Below, piece by piece: positions 51,508 through 60,857 of a stretch of DNA of 64,000 bases (position 1 is the first letter of the stretch; every line of letters starts with the position of its first letter). Origin of the DNA: Pseudomonadota bacterium (GTDB lineage: Bacteria; Pseudomonadota; Alphaproteobacteria; Rhizobiales; Hyphomicrobiaceae); assembly GCA_023412805.1 (NCBI GenBank), contig JAEZRM010000064.1, forward strand, positions 1 through 64,000. Direction: 5' to 3'. Under the pieces are notes generated by a model. That model worked only from the letters and a program-made list of their open reading frames with translations. It was not told the DNA's origin and ran no database searches. A program made the translations under genes and the position numbers.

Positions 51508-52481
51508 GCTTCCCGCCCGTAGATGCGCACGCGCGGGTCGATCCACACATAGAGCAGATCGACGATGAGATTGATCAGTACGAACAGGAAGGCGACGAGC
51601 AGCAGGTAGGCGGACATGACCGGTATATCAGCGTTCTGCACGGCCTGGATGAACATGAGCCCCATGCCCGGCCACTGGAAGACGGTCTCGGTGATGATGG
51701 CGAAGGCGATGATGGCGCCAAGCTGCAGGCCGATGATCGTGATGACGGGGATCAGCGTATTCTTGAGTGCATGGCCGAAGTTCACGGCGCGATCGGAGAG
51801 GCCGCGGGCGCGTGCGAACTTGATGTAGTCGGTGCGCAGAACCTCGAGCATCTGCGATCGCACGAGCCGCGTCACGAGGGTCATCTGGAAGAGCCCGAGC
51901 GTGATTGCCGGGAGTATGAGCGCCTTGAGTCCGGAAGCCGTGAGAAAGCCGGTCGTCCAGCCGCCGATCCTGATGACTTCGCCGCGTCCGAAGGACGGGA
52001 GCATGCCGAGCTGAACGGCAAAGACGTAGATGAGCAGGATGCCGATCAGGAACGTGGGCAGCGATATCCCGATGAGGGATACGGATAAGAACAGTTTCGA
52101 GAGCCAGCTATCTCGGTGAATGCCCGTGTAGACGCCCATGGGAATGCCGAGCAGCACGGCGAAGAGCGCCGCCGTCAGCGCGAGTTCGAAGGTCGCCGGA
52201 AAGCGCTCGGCGATCAGCGAGGTGACGGGGCGCTTGACCTGATACGAAATGCCGAAATCATAGCGCGCGGCATTCCAGATGAAGCGGCCGAACTGCACAA
52301 TCACCGGATCGTTGAGGCCGAGCCGCTCGCGCAGTTCCTCACGTTCGGCGAGCGTCGTGTCCTGTCCGACCATCTGATTGACGGGATCGCCGACGAAACG
52401 GAAAAGCACGAACGCGAGCAACGCCACAGTCAGCATGACGATGGCGGCTTCCAGGAGACGGCGGATCGTGAATGCGAGCAT
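51504..52481 (-). CDS. Peptide-type ABC transporter permease (DppB/OppB-like)
   Basis: A 325-residue inner-membrane permease. It opens with the family start RRLLEAAIVMLTVALLAFVLFRFVGDP and has RYDFGISYQVKRPV, the EAA loop DYIKFARARGLSDRAVNFGHALKNTLIP and ETVFQWPGMGLMFIQAVQNAD. It lies 71 bases after the first binding-protein gene and overlaps dppC by 4 bases. It is the first membrane gene of the importer. Confidence 0.92.
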   Translation of the reverse strand: MLAFTIRRLLEAAIVMLTVALLAFVLFRFVGDPVNQMVGQDTTLAEREELRERLGLNDPVIVQFGRFIWNAARYDFGISYQVKRPVTSLIAERFPATFELALTAALFAVLLGIPMGVYTGIHRDSWLSKLFLSVSLIGISLPTFLIGILLIYVFAVQLGMLPSFGRGEVIRIGGWTTGFLTASGLKALILPAITLGLFQMTLVTRLVRSQMLEVLRTDYIKFARARGLSDRAVNFGHALKNTLIPVITIIGLQLGAIIAFAIITETVFQWPGMGLMFIQAVQNADIPVMSAYLLLVAFLFVLINLIVDLLYVWIDPRVRIYGREA

Positions 52482-52552
52482 GGGCGACGGTCAGTCTCTT
52501 GAAGTCAGTGCGGGGCGAACCGGAGTTCGCCCCGCATGAACTGAATGACGCC

Positions 52553-54130
52553 CTACTCCTTCTGCGCCCAGTAGAAGAGGATCTGGTTGTCGGCGCGCTG
52601 GACGATCTTGACCTTCTTCGACACGCCCCAGGCCAGAGCCTGCTGATGCAGCGGGATAAGGCCGGCTTCCTCGTGCACGATGCGGAAAGCCTGTGCGATC
52701 AGATCGTCACGCTTCGTGTTGTCGGTCTCGACCAGGATTTGATTGGCGAGGTCGTCGACCTGCTTATTGCAGTAACCACCGTAGTTGAACGCACCCGAAC
52801 CCTTGCCGTCGCGGCATCCGACGAGGTTCAGCAGCACATTGTGGCTGTCGAACGAGCCGGGCGTCCAGCCGAGAAGGTTGAACGAGCTGTCGTACTTTTG
52901 CGTGGCGCCAGCTTTCTCGAAGTACTTCGCTTTTGGCATCGCATTGAGCTTGGCCTTGATGCCGATGCGCGCGAGCATGGCGACGACAGCTTGGCAGACT
53001 GCCTCGTCATTGACGTAGCGATCGTTCGGGCAGTCCATCTCGACGCCGAAGCCATTGGGATAACCGGCTTCCGCGAGCAGCTTCTTCGCGGCGTCGGGAT
53101 CATAGGCGTGCCGCTTGAACTCCGCGGCGCGTGAGAACAGCAGCGGCGAGATCAGCAGCGCGGAGTTGGCCGAATTGCCGCGCATGACGCGCGAGTGGAT
53201 CGCCTCCATGTCGATGGCCTGATAGAAGGCCTTGCGCACGCGCGCATCCTTGAAGGGGTTCTTGCCCTTCACATCCGAGTAGAGAAGCTCGTCGCGCAGC
53301 GAATCCATATTGAGGAAGATCGTGCGCAGCTCCGGCCCCGTGAGGACATCCGTGCTGGCATTCGCCTTGACGCGTGCAATGTCCTGCACCGGTACGGGGT
53401 CCATCATGTCGATCTCGCCCGAGAGAAGGGCGGCGACGCGGGTCGCGTCGGACTTGATGGTCTGGAAGATGACTTCGGTGAGATTGTGCTCGGGCTTGCC
53501 CCACCAGTTGGGGTTCGGCTTGAACACGGTCTTCACGCCGGGCTGATGGCTCTCGACGATGAAGGGGCCCGTGCCGTTGGCTTTCAGCGTGAAGGGGCTG
53601 AGCTGGCTCGAGCTGGTCTGGACCTTCGTGGCGCCGTTATCCTCGGACCACTTCTTCGAGAAGATGTACCAGGTGTCCCACTCGTAGTGGAGGATGGGAT
53701 TGGGGCCGGTGGTGATGAAGTCGACGGTGTGATCGTCGACTTTCACGACCTTGGTGCCGGCTGCGATGCGGCTCTTGATATTCGACTCGGGCGAGAGCGC
53801 GCGCTCGGCGGAGAAGACAACGTCGTCGGCCGTGAAATCCTCGCCATTGTGGAACTTCACGCCTTTGCGGAGATAGAAGCGCCAGCGCGTCGGCTCGACG
53901 ATTTCCCAACGCTCGGCAAGACCGGGAATGATCTTCAGATCCTTGTCGCGCTTCGTGAGCCCCTCCATGACGTTGCCCATGGCGCCGAGCGTGAAGGTTT
54001 CGTTGAGCGTGTAGGGGTCGAGGGCATTGAGGTCGCCCTGGAAGGCATATCGGAACGTCTTGGCTTCGGCAGTTGGCGTGAGCACGGCCACGGCAAGGGC
54101 CGCAGCCAACGTCATGATGCGCAGCTTCAT
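52553..54130 (-). CDS. Peptide-type ABC binding protein (copy 1)
   Basis: A 525-residue periplasmic solute-binding protein (SBP_bac_5). A Sec signal (MKLRIMTLAAALAVAVLTPT, cut near AEAK) is followed by the family start FRYAFQGDLNALDPYTLNETFT. GKNPFKDARVRKAFYQAID is the conserved core motif. The C-terminal half has RYVNDEAVCQAVVAMLARIG and FDSHNVLLNLVGCRDGKG. It is the second of two tandem copies, about three quarters identical by eye to the one at 54316-55896. The family imports peptides, glycosides, nickel or other compounds; the ligand here is not known. Confidence 0.92.
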   Translation of the reverse strand: MKLRIMTLAAALAVAVLTPTAEAKTFRYAFQGDLNALDPYTLNETFTLGAMGNVMEGLTKRDKDLKIIPGLAERWEIVEPTRWRFYLRKGVKFHNGEDFTADDVVFSAERALSPESNIKSRIAAGTKVVKVDDHTVDFITTGPNPILHYEWDTWYIFSKKWSEDNGATKVQTSSSQLSPFTLKANGTGPFIVESHQPGVKTVFKPNPNWWGKPEHNLTEVIFQTIKSDATRVAALLSGEIDMMDPVPVQDIARVKANASTDVLTGPELRTIFLNMDSLRDELLYSDVKGKNPFKDARVRKAFYQAIDMEAIHSRVMRGNSANSALLISPLLFSRAAEFKRHAYDPDAAKKLLAEAGYPNGFGVEMDCPNDRYVNDEAVCQAVVAMLARIGIKAKLNAMPKAKYFEKAGATQKYDSSFNLLGWTPGSFDSHNVLLNLVGCRDGKGSGAFNYGGYCNKQVDDLANQILVETDNTKRDDLIAQAFRIVHEEAGLIPLHQQALAWGVSKKVKIVQRADNQILFYWAQKE

Positions 54131-54273
54131 AGAATTCTACTCCCGACGGCTCGGTTATGGATCTGAGCGCAACTCATGCGCCGGCCCGGGATGCTTATTG
54201 CGTGCCCCGTGAGCCGGCCATAGCGCCGATACTGTCGTATCCCGAGCCGGTGGTCTAGCTGATCCGCGCACGG

Positions 54274-54299
54274 ACGCCCGCTTCACGAACAGCGGGTGT
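54274..54299 (-). terminator. Stem-loop between the two binding-protein genes
   Basis: CCCGCT (54277-54282) pairs with AGCGGG (54291-54296), extended by three more pairs, around an eight-base loop. On the minus strand it lies 17 bases after the copy-2 stop. It could tune the level of copy 2 relative to the rest of the operon. Confidence 0.5.
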
Positions 54300-54315
54300 T
54301 CGGCACAAGCGAGAC

Positions 54316-55896
54316 CTATTGCATCCGCACCCAGTAGAAGAGGATGCGGTTGTCGGCGCGCTGAGCCATGCTGACCTTCTTCGAGACGCCCCAGCTCAGT
54401 GCCTGCTGGTGGAGCGGGATCATGCCGACTTCGTCGTGGATGATGCGGAAGGCCCTGGCGAGCATCTCATCGCGCTTCTGGACATCGTTTTCGACCGCGA
54501 TGGCGCCTGCGAGCTCGTCGACGACGGGATTGCAGTAGCCGCCGAAATTGAATGTCGCGCCCTTGCCGTCGGCATCGCGGCATCCCGCGATCGAGCGCAG
54601 AATGTTGAGGCCGTCGAGCGAGCTCGCCGTCCAACCTGCCATGTTGAAGGAGCTATCGTACTTCTGCGGCGCACCGGCCTTATCGAAGTAACGGGCCTTG
54701 GACATGGCGTTGAGTTTCACGTTCACGCCGATGCGGGCGAGCATGGCGACGGTGGCCTGGCAGATCGCCTCGTCATTGACATAGCGGTCGTTGGGGCAAT
54801 CCATCTCCAGCGCGAAGCCATTGGGGTATCCGGCTTCCGCGAGGAGTTTCTTCGCTGCCGCCGGATCATAGGGATGGCGTTGGAATTCCGCCGCGCGCGA
54901 GAACAGCGGCGGATAGATCAGCAGCGCCGACGGCGTAGCATTGCCGCGCATGATCCGCTTCTGGATCGCATCGATATCAATGGCCTGATAGAAGGCCTTG
55001 CGCACGCGCGCGTCCTTGAAGGGGTTCTTGCCCTTGACGTCGGAGTAGAGCAGCTCGTCGCGCACCTGATCCATATTGAGGAAGATCGTGCGCAACTCCG
55101 GGCCGGTCAGCACGTCCGTGCCAGCGCTGGCCTTGACGCGCGGGATGTCCTGCACGGGCACGGGATCGATCATGTCGACCTCGCCCGAGAGAAGGGCTGC
55201 AACACGCGTCGCGTCCGACTTGATGGTCTGGAAGACGACGTTCGTCAGATTGTGCTCGGGCTTGCCCCACCAGTTCGGATTGGCCTTGAAGATCGTGCGC
55301 ACGCCCGGTTCGTGGCTGACGACTATAAAGGGGCCGGTGCCGTTGGCCTTGAGGGCGAACGGGCTCAACTGATTGCTTTTGATCTGGACCTTGGTCGCGC
55401 CATTCGCCTCAGCCCAGGACTTCGACATCATGAACCACGAATCCCACTCGGCGTGCAGGATCGGGTTCGGCACGGCCAGAACGAAGTCGACCGTATGACT
55501 GTCGACTTTCTCGGCGTTCAGCTTGGCGGCAAAGCGCGTGCGGATGTTCGACTCGGGAGAGAGTGCGCGATCGAGCGAGAACAGCACGTCGTCGGCCGTG
55601 AAATCCTCGCCATTGTGGAACTTCACGCCCTTGCGCAGGTGGAAGCGCCAGCGCGTCGGCTCGACGATCTCCCAGCGTTCGGCGAGCGCGGGCACGATCT
55701 TGAGATCCTTGTCGCGCGTGACGAGGCCCTCCATCGCATTGCCGAGCGTACCGAGCGTGAAAGTCTCATTTAGAGCATAAGGATCGAGCGCGTTGAGATC
55801 ACCCTGGAAGGCGAACCGGAAGGTCTTGGCTTCTGCCGGCAACGCAAGAACGGCGACGGCTATGGCCGCAGCCACCGAGATGACACCGCGCTTCAT
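54316..55896 (-). CDS. Peptide-type ABC binding protein (copy 2)
   Basis: A 526-residue periplasmic solute-binding protein. The start at ATG 55896 follows AAAGGAG; a GTG three codons upstream is less likely. A Sec signal (MKRGVISVAAAIAVAVLALP, cut near AEAK) precedes FRFAFQGDLNALDPYALNETFT. It shares GKNPFKDARVRKAFYQAID and RYVNDEAICQATVAMLARIG with copy 1. Differences cluster in the C-terminal ligand region (SLDGLNILRSIAGCRDADGKGAT), so the two may bind different ligands for the same permease. It is the first gene of the ten-gene run. Confidence 0.92.
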   Translation of the reverse strand: MKRGVISVAAAIAVAVLALPAEAKTFRFAFQGDLNALDPYALNETFTLGTLGNAMEGLVTRDKDLKIVPALAERWEIVEPTRWRFHLRKGVKFHNGEDFTADDVLFSLDRALSPESNIRTRFAAKLNAEKVDSHTVDFVLAVPNPILHAEWDSWFMMSKSWAEANGATKVQIKSNQLSPFALKANGTGPFIVVSHEPGVRTIFKANPNWWGKPEHNLTNVVFQTIKSDATRVAALLSGEVDMIDPVPVQDIPRVKASAGTDVLTGPELRTIFLNMDQVRDELLYSDVKGKNPFKDARVRKAFYQAIDIDAIQKRIMRGNATPSALLIYPPLFSRAAEFQRHPYDPAAAKKLLAEAGYPNGFALEMDCPNDRYVNDEAICQATVAMLARIGVNVKLNAMSKARYFDKAGAPQKYDSSFNMAGWTASSLDGLNILRSIAGCRDADGKGATFNFGGYCNPVVDELAGAIAVENDVQKRDEMLARAFRIIHDEVGMIPLHQQALSWGVSKKVSMAQRADNRILFYWVRMQ

Positions 55897-56055
55897 GATC
55901 CCCACTCCTTTTGCCCTGTCGTCTGCCAGAACCGGGCGCGTTTCAGTGGAAGAGGAATTTCATGAACAATGTCTTCATGATGAGTGGGCCTTAACCACAC
56001 TCAGGCGCATAGCTGGCCGTTTGGTTAAGCGCGCAAGACACTGTTTGCCGTTCAA

Positions 56056-56970
56056 TTAGAGCCGTGGCGCGTCAGTCCAGCGGACGAGCTGCGGCTCGCC
56101 GAGGATCCTCGCGCGGTTCTGGGTCAGGGCGGCGAGATCGACATCATAAGTGAGGAGAATCCTCAGCGGCAGTTCGACGGCGACGACGACGCCCTTGGGG
56201 GCAAGACGCCTGCGCAGCTCTTTGCCCCCCCGTTTTGCGAGATCGTTGACGACCGGCAGCACCAGATCCCGCTCAGCAAGAATTTCTGCTTCCATGAGCG
56301 GTTCGAGGCGTTTGAGGCTGGCTGTCCGGCAGGCCTCCTGCATGGCCATCACCGTGGCCTTCTCGAATCCGGCTGGCGACGAGCGTCTCGGGTGAAATGC
56401 CCCATCGATGAACACGATCCGCGTGTCGATCACGGGGCCCTCGCCAGCCGGGCCTTCAGAGCAGATCCGAGCTGCGCCTCGCCCAACGGCGGCATTGAAA
56501 GCGTCAATCTCCGGCGGGCCGGCGAACTCGCTTTCGAAGAGATTGCCCTCGCCCGAGCGCCGGGGGACGATCCTGAGGCGCACGACGGCAAAATCTCCCG
56601 AGCCACCGTCCGCAGTTCCCAGGCGATGCTCGGCTTCGGCGACACGTGCCGGTGTCCAGCAGGACTGGACTTCGACTTGGCCGGTCTCAACCGGGCAGCC
56701 GGCAACCGATGTCAAATGGGCGATACGAGCCGCGAGGTCCTTGATCGTGGCCGCCTCGATGCGAAAAGTGCCCGCCCCGCTGCCCGTCGTGTAGCTGAAT
56801 GTGGCGTCCTCGGCTTCGTGCCGGGCGAAGGCCGCTGCCAGCGCCGCCGCATCGCCCGGATGCTTCGCCGAGACGGTCTGGCTCAGCGGGAGGACGGGGG
56901 TATTGGTTCTCGGCGGCGACAAGGCGGTCTCGCGATGTGAGTGATTTGCCGGTGATTCTAGCGCAGGCAT
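56056..56970 (-). CDS. GTPase-less protein resembling elongation factor G domains III-V
   Basis: A 304-residue protein with no GTPase P-loop and no domain II. Residues about 26-105 resemble EF-G domain III (ALAAAFARHEAEDATFSY, then an IEAATIKDLAARIAHLT helix). Residues about 110-225 resemble domain IV: GTADGGSGDFAVV parallels the GGRGQYGHVV tip loop, VIDTRIVFIDGAFHPRRSS parallels the strand ending at the GSYH tip loop, and RLEPLMEAEI parallels LLEPIMKVE. Residues about 225-304 resemble domain V, with VAVELPLRILLTYDVDLAALTQNRARI matching AEVPLSEMFGY...LRSLTKGRA. The start is uncertain; ATG 56970 is used. It is divergent from parC and alone. Its function is unknown. Confidence 0.7.
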   Translation of the reverse strand: MPALESPANHSHRETALSPPRTNTPVLPLSQTVSAKHPGDAAALAAAFARHEAEDATFSYTTGSGAGTFRIEAATIKDLAARIAHLTSVAGCPVETGQVEVQSCWTPARVAEAEHRLGTADGGSGDFAVVRLRIVPRRSGEGNLFESEFAGPPEIDAFNAAVGRGAARICSEGPAGEGPVIDTRIVFIDGAFHPRRSSPAGFEKATVMAMQEACRTASLKRLEPLMEAEILAERDLVLPVVNDLAKRGGKELRRRLAPKGVVVAVELPLRILLTYDVDLAALTQNRARILGEPQLVRWTDAPRL

Positions 56971-57130
56971 GGGGCACACGCATGGGGCAGGAGGGGGTGC
57001 TGCGGCGTCAGCGCGCCAAATTTCCACCGGGCGTTGCAAGCGTGAGACGCTGCGGTAGTTGTGTGCTTGCCGTCGGTGTGGCTATGCAAGCACTTGAGGG
57101 AAGCCGGGCGGGGCGCTAAGTCCCCAGGCC

Positions 57131-59392
57131 ATGAGCGACAGACCGATTCTGCCCGGCCCGGGCCCCATTGAACCCGTCAACCTGCGCGAGGCTCTCGAAG
57201 AGCGTTATCTCGCCTACGCGCTGTCGACGATCATGCATCGCGCGCTGCCGGATGTGCGCGACGGCCTGAAACCGGTCCACCGCCGGATCCTCTACGCCAT
57301 GCGCGAGCTGAAGCTCGATCCCACGGGCGGTTTCAAGAAGTGCGCGAAGATCGTCGGCGAGGTGATGGGTAACTTCCACCCGCACGGCGACCAGGCGATC
57401 TATGACGCGCTCGTTCGCCTCGCGCAGGATTTCGCCGTACGTTATCCGCTGGTCGACGGCCAGGGGAATTTCGGGAACATCGACGGCGATAACCCGGCGG
57501 CCATGCGATACACCGAGAGCCGCCTTACGCGGGTCGCGGAGGCGCTGCTCGACGGCATCGATGAAGACACGATCGATTTCCGGGATACGTACGACGGCAC
57601 CAACAAGGAGCCGGTCGTCCTCCCGGCGAACTTCCCGAACCTGCTTGCCAACGGTTCTTCCGGCATTGCCGTCGGCATGGCGACGAACATTCCTCCGCAC
57701 AATGTCGATGAGCTGTGCGCGGCGCTGCTGCACCTCATCAAGCATCCGAATGCGACCGTCGAGAAGCTGGTCGATTTCATTCCGGGACCGGATTTCCCGA
57801 CCGGCGGCATCCTCGTCGAGCCGCGCGACAGCATCATCGAGACGTATCGCACGGGGCGCGGTGGCTTCCGCCTGCGCGCGCGATGGGAGAAAGAGGATAC
57901 CGGCCGCGGCGGCTATCAGATCGTCGTCACCGAAATTCCCTATCAGGTGCAGAAGGCCCGCCTCGTCGAGAAGATCGCCGAGCTGTTGCAGGCCAAGAAG
58001 CTGCCGTTGCTCGGTGACATTCGCGATGAGAGCTCCGATGTCGTCCGCCTGATCCTGGAGCCCAAGAGCCGCACGGTGGATCCTCTCGTGCTCATGGAGA
58101 GCCTGTTCCGCGTCACCGAGCTGGAGACGCGCTTCGGCCTCAACATGAACGTGCTGACGGCGGGGCAGATACCGGCCGTGCTGTCGCTGCGCGATGTGCT
58201 CAAGCACTGGCTGGAGCATCGCCAGGAAGTGCTGATCCGGCGCTCGGAGCATCGCCTTGCCAAGATCAAGCACCGTCTCGAGGTGCTCGACGGCTATCTG
58301 ATCGCCTACCTCAATATCGACGAGGTCATTCGCATCGTTCGCTTCGAGGACGAGCCCAAGGCCAAGCTGATCGCGAAGTTCAAACTTTCCGACGTGCAGG
58401 CCGAAGCCATCCTGAACCTCCGCCTGCGGTCGTTGTCGAAACTGGAGGAGATGGAGATCCGCGCCGAGCACGACAAGCTCAGCGGCGAGATGCGCGACCT
58501 GCAGGCGCTGTTGAAGTCCGAAGACCTGCAGTGGGAGCGTATTGCAGCCGAGATCAAGGCGACACGCGATACCTACTCCAAGAAAACCGAACTCGGCCGC
58601 CGGCGTACGGAGCTGGCCGATGCGCCCGCTATCGAGGTCGATATTGATCAGGCGCTCATCGAGAAGGAGCCGATCACGGTCATTCTCTCCGAGAAGGGGT
58701 GGATCCGCGCGCTCAAAGGCCATCCTGACGACCTCTCGAAGCTCGATTTCAAGCATGGCGACAGCCTCAAGCGGGCCGTGCGCGCCTCGACGACCGATAA
58801 GCTCATCGTCTTCACGACGAACGGGAAGTTCTTCACACTGGAAGGCAATCAGCTTCCAGGCGGTCGCGGGCACGGCGAGCCGGTACGCCTCATGGTCGAT
58901 CTCGAAGAGAACCACGAGATCGTCGAGCTGTTCGTCCACGAACCGGGCCGAAAGCTCATTGTGGCTTCGACGTCCGGGCATGGTTTTATCGTGCCCGAGG
59001 ACGAGGTGCTGGCTTCGACGCGCAAGGGCAAGCAGGTGCTGAATGTGGATGCCGACGCCGAGGCGCGGGTTTGCGTGCCCGTGCCGCCTGGCGCCGACAT
59101 GTGCGCCACGATCGGCGAGAACCGGCGGATGCTGGTCTTCACCCTCGATGAAATCAACGAGATGACGCGTGGCAAGGGCATCATCCTGCAGCGTTTCAAG
59201 GATGGCGGGCTCTCGGATGTACGGCCTTTCGTGAAGAAGGCCGGACTGACGTGGCTCGATGCTGCTGGGCGCACGTATACCCTGGCCAGCAGTGATATGA
59301 TGGAGTGGATCGGTCAGCGGGCCCAGGCCGGTCGCACGGCGCCCAAGGGCTTCCCGCGGTCCAACCGGTTCGGTCCGGCTTTCGGCCCTTGA
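57131..59392 (+). CDS. parC: DNA topoisomerase IV subunit A
   Basis: A 753-residue type IIA topoisomerase A subunit that unlinks daughter chromosomes (with ParE, not in the window). The start MSDRPILPGPGPIEPVNLREAL is usual for the group. The catalytic Tyr is Y127 in AAMRYTESRLT. The quinolone-determining region reads HPHGDQAIYDAL, with Gln88 and Asp92 where E. coli ParC has Ser80 and Glu84. The long coiled-coil tower and the C-terminal beta-pinwheel (blades about 510-735) are present, so it is full length. A C-terminal basic tail ends RSNRFGPAFGP. Confidence 0.95.
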   Translation: MSDRPILPGPGPIEPVNLREALEERYLAYALSTIMHRALPDVRDGLKPVHRRILYAMRELKLDPTGGFKKCAKIVGEVMGNFHPHGDQAIYDALVRLAQDFAVRYPLVDGQGNFGNIDGDNPAAMRYTESRLTRVAEALLDGIDEDTIDFRDTYDGTNKEPVVLPANFPNLLANGSSGIAVGMATNIPPHNVDELCAALLHLIKHPNATVEKLVDFIPGPDFPTGGILVEPRDSIIETYRTGRGGFRLRARWEKEDTGRGGYQIVVTEIPYQVQKARLVEKIAELLQAKKLPLLGDIRDESSDVVRLILEPKSRTVDPLVLMESLFRVTELETRFGLNMNVLTAGQIPAVLSLRDVLKHWLEHRQEVLIRRSEHRLAKIKHRLEVLDGYLIAYLNIDEVIRIVRFEDEPKAKLIAKFKLSDVQAEAILNLRLRSLSKLEEMEIRAEHDKLSGEMRDLQALLKSEDLQWERIAAEIKATRDTYSKKTELGRRRTELADAPAIEVDIDQALIEKEPITVILSEKGWIRALKGHPDDLSKLDFKHGDSLKRAVRASTTDKLIVFTTNGKFFTLEGNQLPGGRGHGEPVRLMVDLEENHEIVELFVHEPGRKLIVASTSGHGFIVPEDEVLASTRKGKQVLNVDADAEARVCVPVPPGADMCATIGENRRMLVFTLDEINEMTRGKGIILQRFKDGGLSDVRPFVKKAGLTWLDAAGRTYTLASSDMMEWIGQRAQAGRTAPKGFPRSNRFGPAFGP

Positions 59393-59458
59393 CGCATACA
59401 GGTCGCCGACCGCAAGTAGTGTTGGTGGCGAACTTTTTGCTCGAGGGCTTCTAAAAAT

Positions 59459-60787
59459 ATGTCGGCCGAGGCGCGCGGGCTCCTGCTCGAGATGTTTCAT
59501 GCTGCCGTGGCTGCGGCACATCCGAGCACATGTCTCGCGCCACATCTGCCGCCGGCTCCGGCCACGGGCCGCCTCATCATACTCAGTGCGGGTAAGGCTG
59601 CGATCGCCATGGCTTCCGTGGCCGAGGCGCATTACGGGGCAGCCGGTATCGGTGACCGGCTGACGGGCGTCGCGACAGCACCGCACGGCTACGCAGCGGC
59701 ATTCGCTGGTTCGAGGCCCGTGCAACTCGAGATTCTCGAAGGCCGCCATCCGACGCCCGACGCATCCTCTCTGGCAGCCGCCGAGCGCGCAATTGCGCTG
59801 GCGCGTTCGGCTGACCCTGACGACACCGTGCTGGTGCTCCTTTCAGGCGGTGCCTCTGCGTTGTGGGCCGCGCCTGCTGCCGGGCTCGAGCTTGCGGAGA
59901 AGACCGCGCTGACGCGGGGGCTTCTCAAATCCGGCGCCGATATCCATGAGATGAATGCCGTGCGCCGGCATCTCTCGCGCATCAAGGGCGGGCGGCTTCG
60001 CGCGGCGGCGGCACAAGCGGGCACATTCATCACGCTCGCGATCTCCGACGTGCCGGGCGATGATCCCGAAACCATCGGATCGGGGCCGACGGTGGCCGAT
60101 CCGACGTCGCTGGCCGATGCGTGCAAGGTGATCGCGCGGCGCGTCGAGCGCATGTCGGAGTTGGGTCTCCCGGTTCCGGCCGGTGTCTATCGGGCACTCG
60201 AGAACCCCGCCAACGAAACCCCGAAGCCTGGCACCGAACTTTTCGCCGGCGACCGCTACCAGATCATCGCGACGCCTGTTGTGGCTCTGGAAGCTGCGGC
60301 GGCTCTGGCGCGTTCGCGTGGGTATGAAGTCGAAAGTCTCGGCGATCAGGTCACTGGCGAGGCGCGCGACGTTGCTGCCGCACACGCCATACTCGCCCGA
60401 AAGGCCCGCGCGGCAGGACGCCGGCTTGCCATTATCAGCGGTGGCGAACTCGAGGTCACGGTGCGCAACCGCGCCGGCCGCGGTGGGCGGAGCCAGGAAT
60501 ATGCGCTCGCGCTCGCCTGTGAACTCGATGGTCTTCCAGGCGTATCGGCACTTGGTGCGGATACGGACGGGATTGATGGCGGCGACGGCAGCGTCGCCGA
60601 CCCTGCTGGCGCCGTGATCAGCCCCGATACGCTCGCGCGTGCCAGAGACTGCCACGCGGACGCCCGAAAGGCCCTCGATAACAACGATGCCACGACCCTG
60701 TTCGAGGCGCTGGGTGATCTCGTCCACACGGGACCCACCCATACGAATGTCAATGATTTCCGCGTGATCCTCGTCGAGCCGGCCTGA
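59459..60787 (+). CDS. Glycerate 2-kinase (MOFRL/GckA-type)
   Basis: A 442-residue enzyme phosphorylating D-glycerate at O2 to 2-phosphoglycerate. The N-terminal DUF4147 region has ILSAGKAAIAMASVAEAH, LEGRHPTPDASSL and VLLSGGASALWAAP; the C-terminal MOFRL domain has GRGGRSQEYALALACEL, LGADTDGIDGGDGSVADPAGA and a terminal THTNVNDFRVILV. It lies upstream of a DUF1036 gene and pyk on the same strand. Glycerate entering here becomes 2-phosphoglycerate, two steps from pyruvate via enolase and pyruvate kinase. This arrangement suits sugar-acid or glyoxylate-derived glycerate use. Confidence 0.9.
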   Translation: MSAEARGLLLEMFHAAVAAAHPSTCLAPHLPPAPATGRLIILSAGKAAIAMASVAEAHYGAAGIGDRLTGVATAPHGYAAAFAGSRPVQLEILEGRHPTPDASSLAAAERAIALARSADPDDTVLVLLSGGASALWAAPAAGLELAEKTALTRGLLKSGADIHEMNAVRRHLSRIKGGRLRAAAAQAGTFITLAISDVPGDDPETIGSGPTVADPTSLADACKVIARRVERMSELGLPVPAGVYRALENPANETPKPGTELFAGDRYQIIATPVVALEAAAALARSRGYEVESLGDQVTGEARDVAAAHAILARKARAAGRRLAIISGGELEVTVRNRAGRGGRSQEYALALACELDGLPGVSALGADTDGIDGGDGSVADPAGAVISPDTLARARDCHADARKALDNNDATTLFEALGDLVHTGPTHTNVNDFRVILVEPA

Positions 60788-60857
60788 CAGCATGATCCAG
60801 CTAAGTGAACGGGCCGACTGCGGCCGGGCGCATCTCCATGTGCCGCGTTTCTCCAAA

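Noticed and set aside
57116..59749. Very long minus-strand open frame opposite parC.
   Set aside because: Antisense shadow in GC-rich coding DNA; the plus strand encodes a complete ParC with catalytic Tyr, and the antisense product has no recognisable domain.
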